NCBI RefSeq assembly: GCF_037975245.1
Contig: NC_092563.1
Coordinates: forward strand, 31,337,960 to 31,401,959
Direction of reading: 5' to 3'
Origin: Apostichopus japonicus
Lineage: Eukaryota > Echinodermata > Holothuroidea > Aspidochirotida > Stichopodidae
DNA: 64,000 nucleotides
The notes under the pieces are model-generated. The model did no database searches. It was given only the letters and a program-made list of their open reading frames with translations, and was not told the DNA's origin. Below are positions 23,401 through 36,501 of this stretch, piece by piece. Within the stretch, counting starts at the first letter, position 1; the number at the start of each line of letters is the position of its first letter. A program made the translations under genes and the position numbers.

Positions 23401-23637
23401 AGGGTTCCCACAAGCCCGTTTTAACCTGACGGTGATCGTGGTTTGAATATGATTTTGCCTCTCCCTGCATGGTTTGAAAGCGCCCGGGCTGAACATTTAT
23501 GAACCAGGAAGAGCTTGCTGCCACTTATCTGGTCCGAAAAAAATTATAGCATGAGGTAAATTTCCTCCTGGGTGCATAATTATCATAACAGGTCAAGAAT
23601 TTTTACCAAAGTTTTTTTACCAGTGTTTTTTGGTATC
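20406..23637. other. No gene seen
   Basis: AT-rich sequence with G runs near 21370 and 22020. Reading frames are short and lack splice context. It is present only in copy A. Confidence 0.4.
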
Positions 23638-24350
23638 TGGAGTCGACTCGGACTTGAGGGGTCTTGGATTTGGCTCAGACTAAGTGGACACGGACTTGGA
23701 TCGGACTCTGGCTATTGGACTCGACTACAGCTCTGCCATAAATATAAAGAGATAATGGATTGTTAATAATTTATGATATGATGTTGTGAAGGTAGAGACT
23801 TAGAGAGTTAACTCCTAAATGTAATGGATAGCATTAAACTCTTCGTTTCACTAACAAAGGATTCTCAAATACAGTAATAGCAACATTACAACTAGATTAG
23901 TTGATTGCCAATACGCTGCAGTGAAGTAAGGGAGTTTAATAAAGAGCATCCCTCATGGTAATGACTAGGATGAAACTCTTAGTTTCACTAACAAAAGTAT
24001 ACCACATGCAGTACCAAGACTCACTAGACTTAAGGTTTGCTAGACCTAACATCCCCATTGTGGGAAGCATTATTGAGCATCTAGTTATCATTTATTGGGT
24101 AACTGAAGTATTGAAGGACCTTGGTGTCTCCCCTCCCAGCAGTATTACAACTGGAATAATGGATTGGCGAAACAATGTTTTATTTGATACAGTGAAGTAA
24201 GGGAGTTACATGAATACTAGTTAATGCAATGAATATGATTAAAATCTTTGTTTTACTAACGAAAATTATTCTCAAATACAGCAACATAAGAATGTGTATA
24301 AATGGATTTTTAATAATGTATTTTATGATGCTGTGAAGGAAGAAAATTCA
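23638..24350 (+). repeat. Low-complexity GGACTC words followed by a diverged tandem repeat
   Basis: At 23638-23733, variants of GGACTCGGACTTGGA recur. From about 23770, units of about 135 bp share GATnxxATTAAACTCTTxGTTTCACTAACAAA and GCAGTGAAGTAAGGGAGT, with starts near 23815, 23953 and 24220. The right breakpoint of the copy B deletion falls in the last unit. Confidence 0.55.
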
Positions 24351-24475
24351 TTAACAAATTTTAATTGAAACGCATGCCATATACCTGTCCAGAAACTAAA
24401 AAGAAAAATTCAAACTCATAGAATGCACCGTACCTGGCTCCAAGCAATTACATATAAATCTAGTCCTCATTGTAT

Positions 24476-24623
24476 CTACAGAAGTTGTTTCTCCAATTTT
24501 AATCGAAAGCCTTTCCTTTCATTGAAAATTTTGATCTTCAGTAAAAATATTGTTCTGTCTTCAGATTTTATTGATGACAGTACTTCCTTCTCTTGTGGAG
24601 AAATTCCATCAGCTCTTGTTAAC
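24476..24623 (-). CDS. Terminal coding exon of a duplicated gene (copy A, intact)
   Basis: Minus strand: acceptor TTTTGGTTTGTTGTAG, one base of a split codon, then 48 residues beginning LTRADGISPQEKEVLSSIKS and ending RLKLEKQLL before TAG. The peptide is charged, amphipathic and reads as a real protein tail. I do not recognise the family. The duplicate at 35454-35565 keeps the acceptor and most of the frame but has a stop after about 36 residues. The candidate exon at 24983-25061 is on the same strand, but its phase does not fit directly, so at least one exon or a different border is missing. Confidence 0.5.
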
Positions 24624-24982
24624 CTACAACAAACCAAAACAACATTTTAATCATATGTCAAAGTTTCACTGAAGTACATTCCATGTAAATATTTTTAAAA
24701 AGCCTCACATTTTGATATTGACATTGTTGCAAAAGGTACAAATACATCATAATCAAGGTTAAAATGTGATGGTGTGTTAACACCTCAAGTCTGTGCTTCA
24801 CAATCCTACCTACAATTCATTCCAGCCTGCCAGATGGCAGATTTACAGTACATTTGGTTTTCAAAGACTACACATAAAGTCATTTCAATTCTGATAACAT
24901 TCTATGATGGTGGAAGTAGCAAAGTAAAACAAAAGGTTTGGCAGTGGACTTGGTGGGAAGGGGAAAGTCTTTCTTACATTAC

Positions 24983-25061
24983 TTTGTTAGCCGTTGCCTT
25001 AGATCGTTTACAGTTTTTGAAAATAAACAGCAAATTTTCATCATCTTTGTTCGTGTTGAAA
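24983..25061 (-). CDS. Possible internal exon (copy A)
   Basis: Minus strand: acceptor TTACTGTACTAAG, one base, 26 codons (starting FNTNKDDENLLFIFKNCKRS), donor AAA|GTAATG. The matching place in copy B is frameshifted within an A run. The codon pattern is plausible; the splice signals are mediocre. Confidence 0.28.
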
Positions 25062-25584
25062 CTTAGTACAGTAAATTTATATTATGTATCGTGTGTGTTG
25101 ATCAGACTTAGAGGATATTAAAGGGAAGACTTAGAAAACTAACTTCAGGTCATAGGGACTTAAAATATATCTCACAGTCAATACTTACTGAATATTAAAG
25201 ACAACTGGGGATGTTTACAATGTCTGCTTGTGGGAGCTCCTTATTTCCATGTATGCCATTTCTCGCTGCATCCCATGGTCAGCATGAACCAGCAGCTCAA
25301 AGTTACAGTATTTTGATATCCTGTGTCCACCTTGAAATTGCAGCCCTGTACTTCTTGCAATAAAGTGGAGCATATCTGCTGTGGTGATTTCATTCTGCAT
25401 CCATGCATTCCTCAAATTGTGCCAAAGTTAAGCCATCTTTTATGTCAAGAGAATGAATATAAATAAGGCCAGATAATTGTTTCATAAATTGCAAGTGGAA
25501 GTCTTGACAGTGCAGTTCCCTATTTGATGTCAATACTTAGTGTACATGTTGTCCAATATTCATGTCAGTTTAGTTAATGTAGCT

Positions 25585-27861
25585 ATCGCTTTTTTCATGG
25601 AAACCACATATGCAACAATTGAGAAAAATGTCATACTACTAAGTTTGAATATTGATCTATTATTTGGTATGTAAGTTGTACCCAGGAATTTAGCATGCAA
25701 TCACTTCAAGAGATTGACTGAGTATTCATGCATGGTTCAATGCCTCATCCCGCATGCAGTTCATTTACTTAAAAATTGCATGCACCCTAGGTACATTTAG
25801 TCCCTCAACGTATCATTTGGAGTCATTTTTAATGTTTGGTTTCAATGATGTTGAAACTTTCCATTCACGATGGCATATGTGTACGTGTTCGTTGGTGGGA
25901 GTACTGTGTTTGTGTTCCTAGTTTGTAAACACAGTTTCTCATGACAGTAAGCGTTATTGGACAGATCTCATTTTTGGTACAGTATGTACCGAGATGCATC
26001 ACAAGTAAAATAAGCCTATTGTTTTTGGTGAAGGTCAAAGGTAATTTAGGTAAAAGTGGTCAAATTGTGAAAACTCAATTTGAAGCATGGAATAGATCTA
26101 TTTATTGGTATGTCTAGGCCAGTGGTTGGGTCAACATGGCAAAGTTGTGAAAATCTTATTAAAACCATACTTCTCAAGCCAGGGTACACTAGCTTGCAGA
26201 GATATATAATGTTTAGTATCATGTTATATCGCTACAGAAGGCTTTCAGTGGTCTCTTTAGATCCCCAACTATCACTTTGAAAATGTTGTTTATCACAGTT
26301 CTCAATATCTGTTTGCTGTATATTATTAAGATACAATAAGTTGTACATGCAGCCTACACATATACAGTAGCATATATGTCAGATTGACAAATTCATAAAA
26401 TAAAACTTATTACATAATGGAAACCATGTGCAGTGCAGTTTGCATAATGGTGATCTATTTATACACCCAACCAGCTAGTATCGGATCATAGCAATATGTT
26501 ACCACATGTATGCATTTAAGTATTTTGTCACACAGTACAGTGCTAACATCATACAAGGGAGTTGTTATTGTTCCATAACAACTGTGATCATAATAGCCTG
26601 TTCGTGCAGGGAGTTGTTATGGAACAACTCCCTGGTTTGTGCTACGGACATGAGAACTATCTAGTGCTTGTTGAACATTAGTCACTCTTGTGCATTTTCA
26701 TGTTACTTACTAACACCAAATTACTGCACACAGATGGTCATTTTTAAAAGTATGAAAACTGAATACAATCGAGAGCTTTTATTTGGACATGATACCCAAT
26801 ATGAAACTACTTTAGTTGCACATACTGTATCAATGCTGGTTTCTATCATGAATGATTTTTATAGGAGCCATGAATTTGTTTTCTTATGAAGTAGGTCTGG
26901 ATTCCCTTGGCATTATAACCTGATTGAAATGTAACCTCTGTGATTGCACTAATATGTGAGACCATTGATTAACCTAATTAATAGCTTTTAATGATGAAGA
27001 CTTTGATAACAATTTCATAACTCATTCGTGTGAACACAATGCAAGGTTCAATGAGGTACTGTTTATTTCCTTAAAATGCATAGCTGGTGGTTTTTCAACA
27101 TACTCTAATCCTTCAAATATGTTACATTGAATCTTTAAACTTTTCCATTGATATATCACAGACAGTGTTTTTTTGTTATGGGAATCCGTAAAACTGGATC
27201 AAACCTAGCAATATTGGACAAGGAATTTGCTCTTTTCGCAAAAACTCCTAAGTGCTCAAGTGACTGTATGTCACCCTGTGACAGCATTGTGGGACTTTGA
27301 GGAATACTTTTGATCAAGCTATTACTTCAGCACTATTAACACTACCCCCATCATAACGTTAATATCAAAATGCCTAAATTACTTAGCCATGATTGCCTTG
27401 TTATTCTAAAATGAATACTCAATTGTTTACCTTTAGCCATGATTCATCCCATAGGTGCAGGAAACAAAAAACTCATGTTACAACAAATTGTTGTACACTG
27501 CTACACCGAGGCCCTGTGTGACTTAGTTCTCTGAATCAGAACCAATTAAACACCACTACTACTGTACGCACAGGGCTAAGTGATGCACACTAACACTCAC
27601 ATTTTTTACTTTTGTAACTCGTTTATGGAATATGGAATATATCAGGTCCTTTCTTTTACTGTAGTGTTCCGTTTGCTTGTGTTTCTGTTTTTGTGGAGTT
27701 GTGACTTTCTGACTGCCTTATTTTATGGCAGAGAGATTGAGACACACCTAAAGATTTACATTTCGTGATACGGTTCAAAATTGCATCGCACGAATGCAAG
27801 TTCTTTCATACCCCTAAATTGACACATCTGTCGATAAGCTTACTGTAGTGAAGGCCTAAGT
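25585..27861. other. Spacer between the two duplication copies, no gene seen
   Basis: Contains one unit of the AGGTCA-bearing repeat (25880-26200) and a hairpin at 26608-26633. Open frames (for example 26668-26889) have no supporting signals. Confidence 0.4.
26608..26633. repeat. Perfect 11-bp stem hairpin
   Basis: AGGGAGTTGTT, loop ATGG, AACAACTCCCT. A second GGGAGTTGTTATTGTTCC lies about 50 bases upstream, so the locus holds an imperfect larger inverted arrangement. It is not followed by a T run. Confidence 0.7.
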
Positions 27862-28180
27862 AAACATCCATTATCTTTGGATGCTATTTGCTATGCTCTG
27901 AGCCTCTAACCTCAGAAAGGTCAGGTCCCAGAGATTAGTGGTATAATATTGAGGTAATTTTGGTTATTTTTAGGGAGTAAGATTTCCAAATGCCCAAAAA
28001 CATGCAAAAACACAATTTGATCAGCACATACCTGAAATGGCTTCAAACTCATGAAATATTTAACTCTGCTTGGCTGCAAAAAATATGGTTGCCTGCTGTA
28101 TCGTTGCTAGTTCTAGCTACAGTAGTAGTAAGCTAGTATAGTAGTAGTAATATTTGGAGGTGCTTCAATTATTAAGCCTT
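27862..28180 (+). repeat. Displaced block matching 9940-10235
   Basis: See 9940-10235. The match runs from CATCCATTATCTTTGGATGC to CTTCAATTATTAAGCC, with a short GTAGTA-rich insertion. Confidence 0.7.
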
Positions 28181-29136
28181 TAATTTAAAAGATCTGGAAG
28201 ATCACCAGGCTGCAAAATGTGTAAGTTGACCAGTCTGTTACAAGTATATAATTTAATTAATTTATCACATTTTATATTCAGAGTATCAGCAAAGGCAGTA
28301 GCAGGCAGCTGTGATTTACTATAGCCAGTAATACTGATAAGCCTAATTTAGGACTAAAGTGAGGGGCTAGGCTACTCTAACTCTAACCATGGTCTTACTT
28401 TATTTGTGTTCAGCATGAAGGTATTTACTCTAAATATTATTAATATATCCGGAACACTTGTAAGGAATTTACTTACAATGCATATACTCCACCAAATTTC
28501 CAAAAGCTAACTTCAAATGGGCAACGTTTACGGTAACCTGCGGCACTTTCCTTTGTAGACTATCTGGCTAGGCCCACATAAAGTAACGCTGAATGTAGGC
28601 TATTGGGATAGCAACGATACGATCCGATCGACTGCCCTGTCACTGAACACAGAAAGAACTGCTTATGTATGGGGGCGTTGTTTCGTAACGTGTAATTGTA
28701 AATCAGTTAAAATAGAAACTCTTATTTCCTTAAATATCCCAAATTAATGGAAGAAAAAGTACAAACGCGAAGATTTCAGTGTAATTAGAGGAACCTTTAA
28801 GTTTCGGAACTATATATAGCCGCATTTGGTCAAAATCGAGGTGTAAAGTTTGGATCAACATATATACCATGTACGTAATTCTGTTATATACCCTTCGGAG
28901 TTACCTCCACTTTTGAGGGGAAATTGTACCCTTTAAATGAACGATTTTTTTTTCTAACTTCGGAATTGAAAGGTTTATGAGGTTTTCTCTTAACTCGAAA
29001 TAATCATTCCTCAAAGGAAGTGAAAGTGATTGAACAAGAAGACCCTAGACTTATGTTTACCTGGTGTCAGGTAAACCTATCCCCGAGGTAAACCTAAGTC
29101 CCGGCTATCATGCGTTGAAGTAAACCAATATACCAA
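28181..29136. other. No gene seen
   Basis: AT-rich, with a less AT-rich patch at 28510-28690 that could be a promoter or CpG-rich remnant. No exon was identified. Confidence 0.4.
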
Positions 29137-29195
<59 letters not shown>

Positions 29196-29207
29196 GTATA
29201 TATAAAT
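29137..29207. repeat. (TG)n(TA)n microsatellite
   Basis: About ten TG units run into TA units with two TATATG interruptions. It marks the left edge of copy B. Confidence 0.9.
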
Positions 29208-29930
29208 AGCGCATTGGATTGGTGTAAACGTTTACTTCTCGAAGTTGGTGTTTAGGTTCACCTGGGGTGAAATGATTGGATCAACTTGAAATATAATATC
29301 ATCATACCCTATGATACTGAGAATTGCATATCAGTCGTTATAAGTTGCTACCTACTTTTTGGGCCATTTGGCAAGAAAAAATTCAATCGGTAAATCTAAG
29401 TCTTGCTTTCAATGTATTTCCCCCAGTTGGTATAAGTTTAACTAGTCTAAACAGCAACTTCAGGTAAGGTCCATCATATTAGTCATTAGTTGATGATATT
29501 GTTAAACCAGAACTGCAACGTTTTTACATACAGCTTCACGTAATTTGTTCATTCCCATATTCCAATACTATAGACTAGCTTCTAGCCTTAAACTTGTTAG
29601 GCTTACGTTCGGCTATAACCTAGGGCCGTAGTCCAAAGCCTTACACTACTTTAGCATTGGGTCAAGGGTAAACTGGTGTGTAGTTAGAGCTACAAATTAA
29701 TACCAACTGCCCGAGAAATTAAAAGTAGGTCAGGTTAACTTCTTAGCCTACTGTATATGTATCATATATGGCCTTAGATTTTGCTGAACAATAATGTTAA
29801 TGTTCATGTACCCTATATCTTGACCAGCTACTGTACTGTACAGTAGCTATGCCTAGATTATTAGAGACTGAAGTCACCATGCAAATGTAACTTACAAGGA
29901 GCCTCTATTCAATTTGACATGTTATAATTG

Positions 29931-29987
29931 CTAGAACTTTTCAAAAAGTTCCTGGAAGTCTTTACTCTCCAAATTGTTCTCAGACAT
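29931..29987 (-). CDS. Possible tiny terminal exon (copy B)
   Basis: Same frame and stop as 10346-10402, with Asn for Ile at residue 5. Weakly supported. Confidence 0.2.
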   Translation of the reverse strand: MSENNLESKDFQELFEKF

Positions 29988-30451
29988 TCTAAACACTACT
30001 GTACTGTAAGATGTCTGAATATCCCAGTGAGGGTATAAAAAAAAAACAGTTAAAGGATATAACATTTGAAAATCCAGCATCAAATTTGGGCCAATGCAAA
30101 ATACCTTTAATCTAAGTCTCTCAAGTGATGCATTGTGTTTTTTGTCTTATTAATAACTAGCCAAATTTTGTACAAAATAACAATTCCCTGTGTCCAGAAG
30201 GTTATTGAGTCAGAACTGTTCCATAATGTAACTGTTACTAGAGCAGAGGGCACCAAACTAAAAGTTACCATCCTCCAAAAATATACATAACACAAACATT
30301 TGATAAGCCTTCTATCCCCTCCTTGCATATAAGCCATTGTGTTAAGTCTATTTATATCCATAAGTAGTACCAAGTTGACTAAATGTTGCACAACGCAGTG
30401 TTAAAGATCTGAGCTCTGTATTGGCCCAACATATATTGGAGAGAAGTGTAA

Positions 30452-31794
30452 GTATGTGGGAATACGCATTATTTACCTCCTTGGCTTCCCACAGCTCCTT
30501 TGGTTGAGGGTTGGACACCCCTCACAGTTTCTAACAAAAGTTTAACTTTCACTTACTATTCAGTGCTCACAATAATTACTCGTGTGTGCGACACTTCATG
30601 TTTCAAAATGTTTATCTTCACCTTTGCGTGGCAGATGAAAAGCTCTATCAGGTAAAAATGTATTTCAGTTGTATTACTTTTAAGATTGATTATCTCGACG
30701 GCAATTACCCTGTATTTTAATAGTTGTTTGAAGGCCTCGAAACAGAGAGTTATCTAGGAGCAGACACAACAGAGGCTAGGCTAGTAGATTGTGGTTATAG
30801 CAGTGCTCAAGTTACGTTCGCTGTTCCAACGACGGAACAAGTTACTGTATAGGAACTTATTTTACTTCTACTGCATGTATCATTAGATTTTATGTTAACT
30901 AAGTAATTAATGGGCATCGCGGATGGCAGATGACCCTATGAGATGTTTATTGTTTGTATATGTTAACATGTTAAAGTTATACTCAGATTGGCACGTGTAT
31001 TGTAAGCTTTGGAGCCTATCGGGTTAAATTACACTTAGGCTGTATGTGTTAGTGACTGCAGAGGTGTTCGTTAATAGCGCCCTCGGATAGTCCTCACCAA
31101 GGCATTGTATTTAAATGGCCGCGCCCATGTGTCGTTAAATGTAGTTGTTGTACACATAGTAGTGTAGGCGTTGGTACTGACTTGTATCCCACTCGACGTT
31201 AGTTAATTGCTTCAGTGATGTATAGGATGAGTTGAATTAAACCAAATGTTTATTTAATTCTTGAGTTGCCATTTATATTAAGGGGAAATCCCCATATGTT
31301 TGGTGTTACATTTGGAAGCAGAGATAAGGGTTATATGATAGTGAGACCCCCAGTGGTGTTCCATTTAAAACATTTTATACCATACCTATGTCAAGGGGTA
31401 AACTGCACATGCATTGTTTGTATTTTTCAGTTATCCTTTTGTTCAAAGAACTTTGCTTAGATAGGTCTAAAATTAATTGTTATTGTTCTGTGGCCAGGTT
31501 ATTTTTAGCTCACTCATCCAACTTAAAGGAGCTTTCCAATTTTATTCTATTAAATTAAAGGAGTGTTACCTTCGATGAATGGTGAAGCTATACTGCTTCT
31601 TATTTCTTAAGAAACTATTCTAGTGGTTTTCTTATTTTCTTCTTTCACATTTAGAGCTCGCTAGAGAGGAGCGAATAATATACTGCTCACTCCAATACCA
31701 GTCATTTGACTCAGTCATTTGTGTCACCTCATCTCCCCCCATCGGCGTCACCACACCGACAACCTTACCACCCCCGGCTTTACACATATTAAAT
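30452..31794. other. Copy B-specific insert, possibly an LTR-type sequence
   Basis: The 1.3-kb segment replaces about 315 bp of copy A. It begins TGTAAG and ends near CTTTACA, the TG...CA pattern of a solo LTR, and contains TATTTAAATGG and short frames only. No matching target duplication was found at the edges. Confidence 0.3.
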
Positions 31795-33072
31795 TAAATC
31801 ACATAAACTTGATACCATGGGACTCTATTATCTCAAATACGAGTAACATCTGTAGTAATGTATTCCAAAGTTATGGAATGAAGAAAGAAACAACTAGATG
31901 GGATGTAAACTTTTCGTATGATCTGGTTAATGGGGTGGTATATTTACCTTTATCTCCATAGTATTTAACTACACTAGAACTGTATCCACCCACTGGTTTT
32001 TCACTCTTAAAGATTTGATTGATCAATACAGGACAACACCAAATTCTCAGTTTAGTTCCACTTAAAAATTAACATGTATGTTTAAATTTTGAAATCATTA
32101 CAATTGGTAAAGCTGTAACGACTTGCAACTTTAAATAGCACTTGCTATGGTAGGGAGATTTATCAGCCTCAATTGAATAGATGGCTGCATCAATAAAATG
32201 TTCAATGTTGTATAAAAGGCAAGATGAATCAAGAATTATTGGGCCCAAAATGGGATGCGAAAACGAATTGAAATTGACAGTGAAGTAATACTGTATATGA
32301 AAGGTTATGAGATGATTAAATAATGGCTGATTTACAGTAGATTTATTTTTGTAAAGCAGTCCATTGTTTTCTTCATTCGTAGAGTGTAAAGTCATGTGAG
32401 GTTTATTCGGTAATCGCAAAACTTTCCAAGCTATAGAGTACTATAGTTGTGACCAAATTAGCATATCTTAAAGAGAAAGTTTTTCTCTTTGTACCAACAG
32501 ATGGATAGATCTACAGGCTGATACAGCAAAGAATATGCTCTAATTAGAAATGCCAGGCAAGATTATCACACATTTTACAGTGAGGTGAATACGATCAGCA
32601 ACCAAACTGTTCATGCTGTAGTGGTATTGCTCCTTGTTGAGCTTATCGATAAAAAGCTTGCAGAGAAGCCAATGCCAAGCAAAGCCATAGTGTGTCCTGT
32701 AAATCGCGAAGTAGATTCACACGTCTGGTGTATATCCTCTGGGACAGAGCACATCTTTCCATGGAATTATAAGGTTGCTGGGAATGGTTGTTGGATTGGT
32801 ACAGTGATATAGTATTTGCTCCACAAAAATACAGAGCAGTAACATATAGTTAACTAGTTCCAGGATATGTTACACGGTTACACCATTTAAAAGAAAGAGG
32901 AAATTACTATCAGCTTCAAGCAGACAGAACCAAGAGATGGTTAACCAGTCTTCATGGGAAGTCTTCTACATATTCAACGTTATAAATGGACTCATCCTTT
33001 TGCAATGTACCTCTTGCAATGTTTTAGTTCGGTCACATTGTGGCACCACATATTTTTGTAAGTATTAGAGAA

Positions 33073-33567
33073 CATTTGCAGCTGCTTGTCAAGAACATGA
33101 AACTCGTCTATGCAAATGAAGTGGTGATGCTTAAGTAGCCAAAGTGTTGAGGTTACTGGATATCTTGCTGCCTTACTTTTAACTGTTCTAAAATGCATTT
33201 CTCATGTTTTAAGATGTTTTAATTTAGTATTCCAAGCAAGATCAGCAAGCCATAGTACAGTAATTTTCAACAACCACTACAGAGATAATTGTGCAGGACT
33301 AAGGGCATTTGTTAAGCAGATTACTATTATATAAATCTTTCAAACTGTTATCCGTCAAAATCTCCAGGGGTATGCGGCATTGTCTCTGAACCGCAGTTTC
33401 ACAAATCTACCAGTGGCGTTCAGGGGTTATGCTATGCAATAAGTTTACAATATGAGGCCTGACCTAATTACTGCAAGCTTGTGGTCTTTTACTACACCAA
33501 GAACCAGTTTACTCTTTTAACAAAATTAAATTACTTCCCCCAAAAATTGGGAGGAGTGAATACAGCA
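33073..33567. other. Second copy B-specific segment
   Basis: About 500 bp absent from copy A, where flanks join as GGGAACACATGCAAC. A minus-strand frame crosses its left edge (32992-33198) without recognisable domains. Confidence 0.4.
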
Positions 33568-35026
33568 AAGGCACATGCAACTAGCACCAATGTCATGGTA
33601 ACCTTCTATTGCAGCCCAATGAAACAAACTGTAAAACCACAAAATTTGTTATTATAGGTCTGAAATTGTGCAATCCAGGGGTATTGTGTATTATTTTGTC
33701 CCTCCAAGCACGGAAACTGCATGATATTGTGGTAATTGGCATTGGTTACAGTATTAGATACAGCATATACTGGTAAGATAAATACTGGATGTATAAGTTA
33801 GTTCCCAGGATGTTTCTCGTGTATGTGAGAGGTCAGTAAATTTAGGTTATAAAATAGTACAAGTATCCTGGTTTATGTGAAATAAATCTTGTAAAAAATA
33901 TAAAATAGAGTGAAAATGCAATCAACTGCTTGAATATGATTGTACACTTTTTATTGCGTCTCGTCTTCTAATATCATGCTTATCTCCTCTACTGTGTGTG
34001 TTTGGTAATAAACCAAATTTCTGGGTAGACGTTTAAATAAAACAAATCAACAATTTTTGATGAATTTTAAGCAATCGCATCCACTGCCTATATTTCTTGT
34101 TATGTTTTGGGTCAGCTATACAGTATACTCTACAGTAGGGTACATAAAGGGACACTTTCTATTGTATTCCTGATCATCTCCAAATTTCTCTTTTAAAAAA
34201 AGAATTTTTTTTTTTTTTTGTAGCAGTATTTCTATGACCAGTGAAAAAAAAAATTAAACATACAGTGAACAGTTGCTCCTGCACATGCTTTAATACATTA
34301 CTAAATTTATGTTCTGGTGCCATTCATGTTATATTCACTGTAAATTTTAGTTTAAAATTGCCAGTATACCATTAGTTCCTGAGCCATATTATTTTTGCTT
34401 ACAAGTCTGGCTTTGAGTGTGTAGTATTTGTCAAAAAGATAAAGTAGGAGGGGCTGCTTATCATCATTCCCTGAACAGACTATACCCAATATGTTAACTG
34501 TAATGGTTACATATCAAAATGTCTAGGGGATTTGCCGAAGTGCTGAAAACGTTCAATTAATTCCATGGTTACACCAGGGATGCTAGAGATGGACAAACAA
34601 CTTTAGAGCTTTCTTTAAAGTTTGGTTCGTGCCGACATTAATATTGTTTTTGGTCCAATACTTATACCTAATTAGCACTCAAACGGACTATGGTACCAGA
34701 TTGTACCTGTACGTTGTCTGCTAGGTTCATACGATGTCAAAAGGCTAGAACATGCACTGTAATACTGTTATCAGCCGTCAGTAGGTATATCCCACACTAA
34801 TCTCATATCAGTCTTTGTTTCTAATTTTATAACAGGAGTGATTTTCCATATGTTATTTATAGGAAATTGCAGGAATTATTTGAATCTTCAATGAAAACTA
34901 TGCGTAGGTAGTCTTGTTTGCGTGGAGATTGAGATGTGTAAGCGTTACACAAATATTAACATATGCTTTCTTTATTCTTGTGGAAAGCCGCTTTCACTTT
35001 CATATAAGATAAGCCTATGGTACATG

Positions 35027-35235
35027 CAGTAGCATGGCCAGGATTTTTTTTAGTGGGTGTGTGGGGGGAGGGGAGGAAGGGGGCGCTGGGGGACTTGACC
35101 ATTTCCAGGGAGGGCGTCTTGTTACTGTCTGAGTGGAGCGCCACCATGATTGTCGCGCAGCGTACAGGAAAGTTTTCCCAACATCCTTTATTTTGATATG
35201 GTCATCAAATAGTTTAGAAAAATAGAAGAAAAAAT
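35027..35235. mobile_element. Left half of the hAT MITE (copy B)
   Basis: Starts CAGTAGCATGGCCAGG directly after GGTACATG (35019-35026), as the intact copy at 19802 does. It stops abruptly where copy B jumps to sequence matching about 24305 of copy A. The right terminus and second GGTACATG are gone. Confidence 0.75.
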
Positions 35236-35453
35236 CTGATACTTTGGATTGTTAGTAATTTATTTTATGATGCTGTGAAGGAAGAAAATTCATTAACAAA
35301 TTTTATTTGAAACGCATGCCATATACCTGTCCAGAAACTAAAAAGAAAAATTCAAACTCATAGAATGCACCGTGCCTGGCTCTAAGCAATGCCATATAAG
35401 TCTAGTCCTCGTTGTATCTACAGAAGTTGTTTCTCCAATTTAAATCGAAAGCT

Positions 35454-35565
35454 TTACCTTTCAATAAATATTTGGATCTTTAGTAAAAATATTCTTCTGT
35501 CTGCAGATTTTATTGATGACTGTACTTCCTTCTCTTTTAGAGAAATTCCATCAGCTCTTGTTAAC
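35454..35565 (-). pseudogene. Broken duplicate of the exon at 24476-24623
   Basis: The acceptor TTGGTGTGTTGTAG and the start LTRADGIS are kept. Many codons then differ and a TAA replaces AAA about 36 residues in (35454-35456). Most changes alter the residue, which suggests loss of constraint. Confidence 0.5.
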
Positions 35566-36501
35566 CTACAACACACCAAAACAACATCTCAATCATATGT
35601 CAAAGTTTCACTGAAGTACATTCCATGTGAACATTTTTTAAAAGCCTCACATTTCGATATTGACATACTTACAAGTGTCTTGCAAAAGGTACAAATAAAC
35701 ACGCCATAATCAAGGTTTAAATGTGATGGTGTGTTAACACCTCAAGACTGCTTCAAAATCCTGCTTCAATATCATTCCAGCCTGCCAGATTTACAGAACA
35801 TTTGGTTTTCAAAGACTACACATTAAGTCATTTCAATATTGATAACATTCTATGATAGTGGAAGTAGCAAAGTAAAACAAAATGTTTGGCGGTGGACTTG
35901 GTGGGGAGTGGAAAGTCTTTCTTACATTACTTTGTTAGCCGTTGCCTAGGATCGTTTACATTTTTTTTTTCAAAATAACAGCAAAGTTTCATCATCTTTG
36001 TTCGTGTTGAAACTTAATACAGTAAATTCATATCATGTAAGGTGTGTGGTGATCAGACCTATGGAATATTACAAGGAAGACTTTAGCAAACTAACTTCAA
36101 GTCATAGGGATTTAAAACATATCTCACAGTCAATACTTGCTGAATATTAAAAACAAATAGAGATGTTCCTTATTTCCATATAAGCCATTTTTCGCTGCAT
36201 CCCATGGTCAGCATGAACCAGCAGCTTAAAATTATTATGATATCCTGTGTCGACTTTGAAGTTGCAGCCATGCACTTATTGCAATAAAGTGAAGCATTTC
36301 TGCTGTGGTGTTCTCATTCTGCATTCCTCAAATTGTGCCAAATTTAAGCCATCTTTTCTGACAAGAGAATGAACATAAATAAGTCCAGATAATTGTTTCA
36401 TAAATTGCAAGTGGAAGTTTTTACAGGGCAGTTCCCTATTTGGTGTCAATACTTAGTGTACATGTTGTTTAATATTCATGTCAGTTTAGTTAATTTAGCT
36501 A

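Larger units (their letters stand above)
29208..36501 (+). repeat. Copy B of the diverged direct duplication
   Basis: Counterpart of 9132-25584. It lacks the two copy A insertions and has single target sites in their place. It carries its own extra segments at about 30452-31794 and 33073-33567. It is missing the DNA equivalent to 19985-24304, with the loss running through the middle of a MITE. Confidence 0.85.

Noticed and set aside
30452-31794. Solo LTR (TGTAAG...CTTTACA)
   Set aside because: No target duplication at the borders, and copy A has a different 315 bp instead of a clean empty site. Kept only as a possibility.
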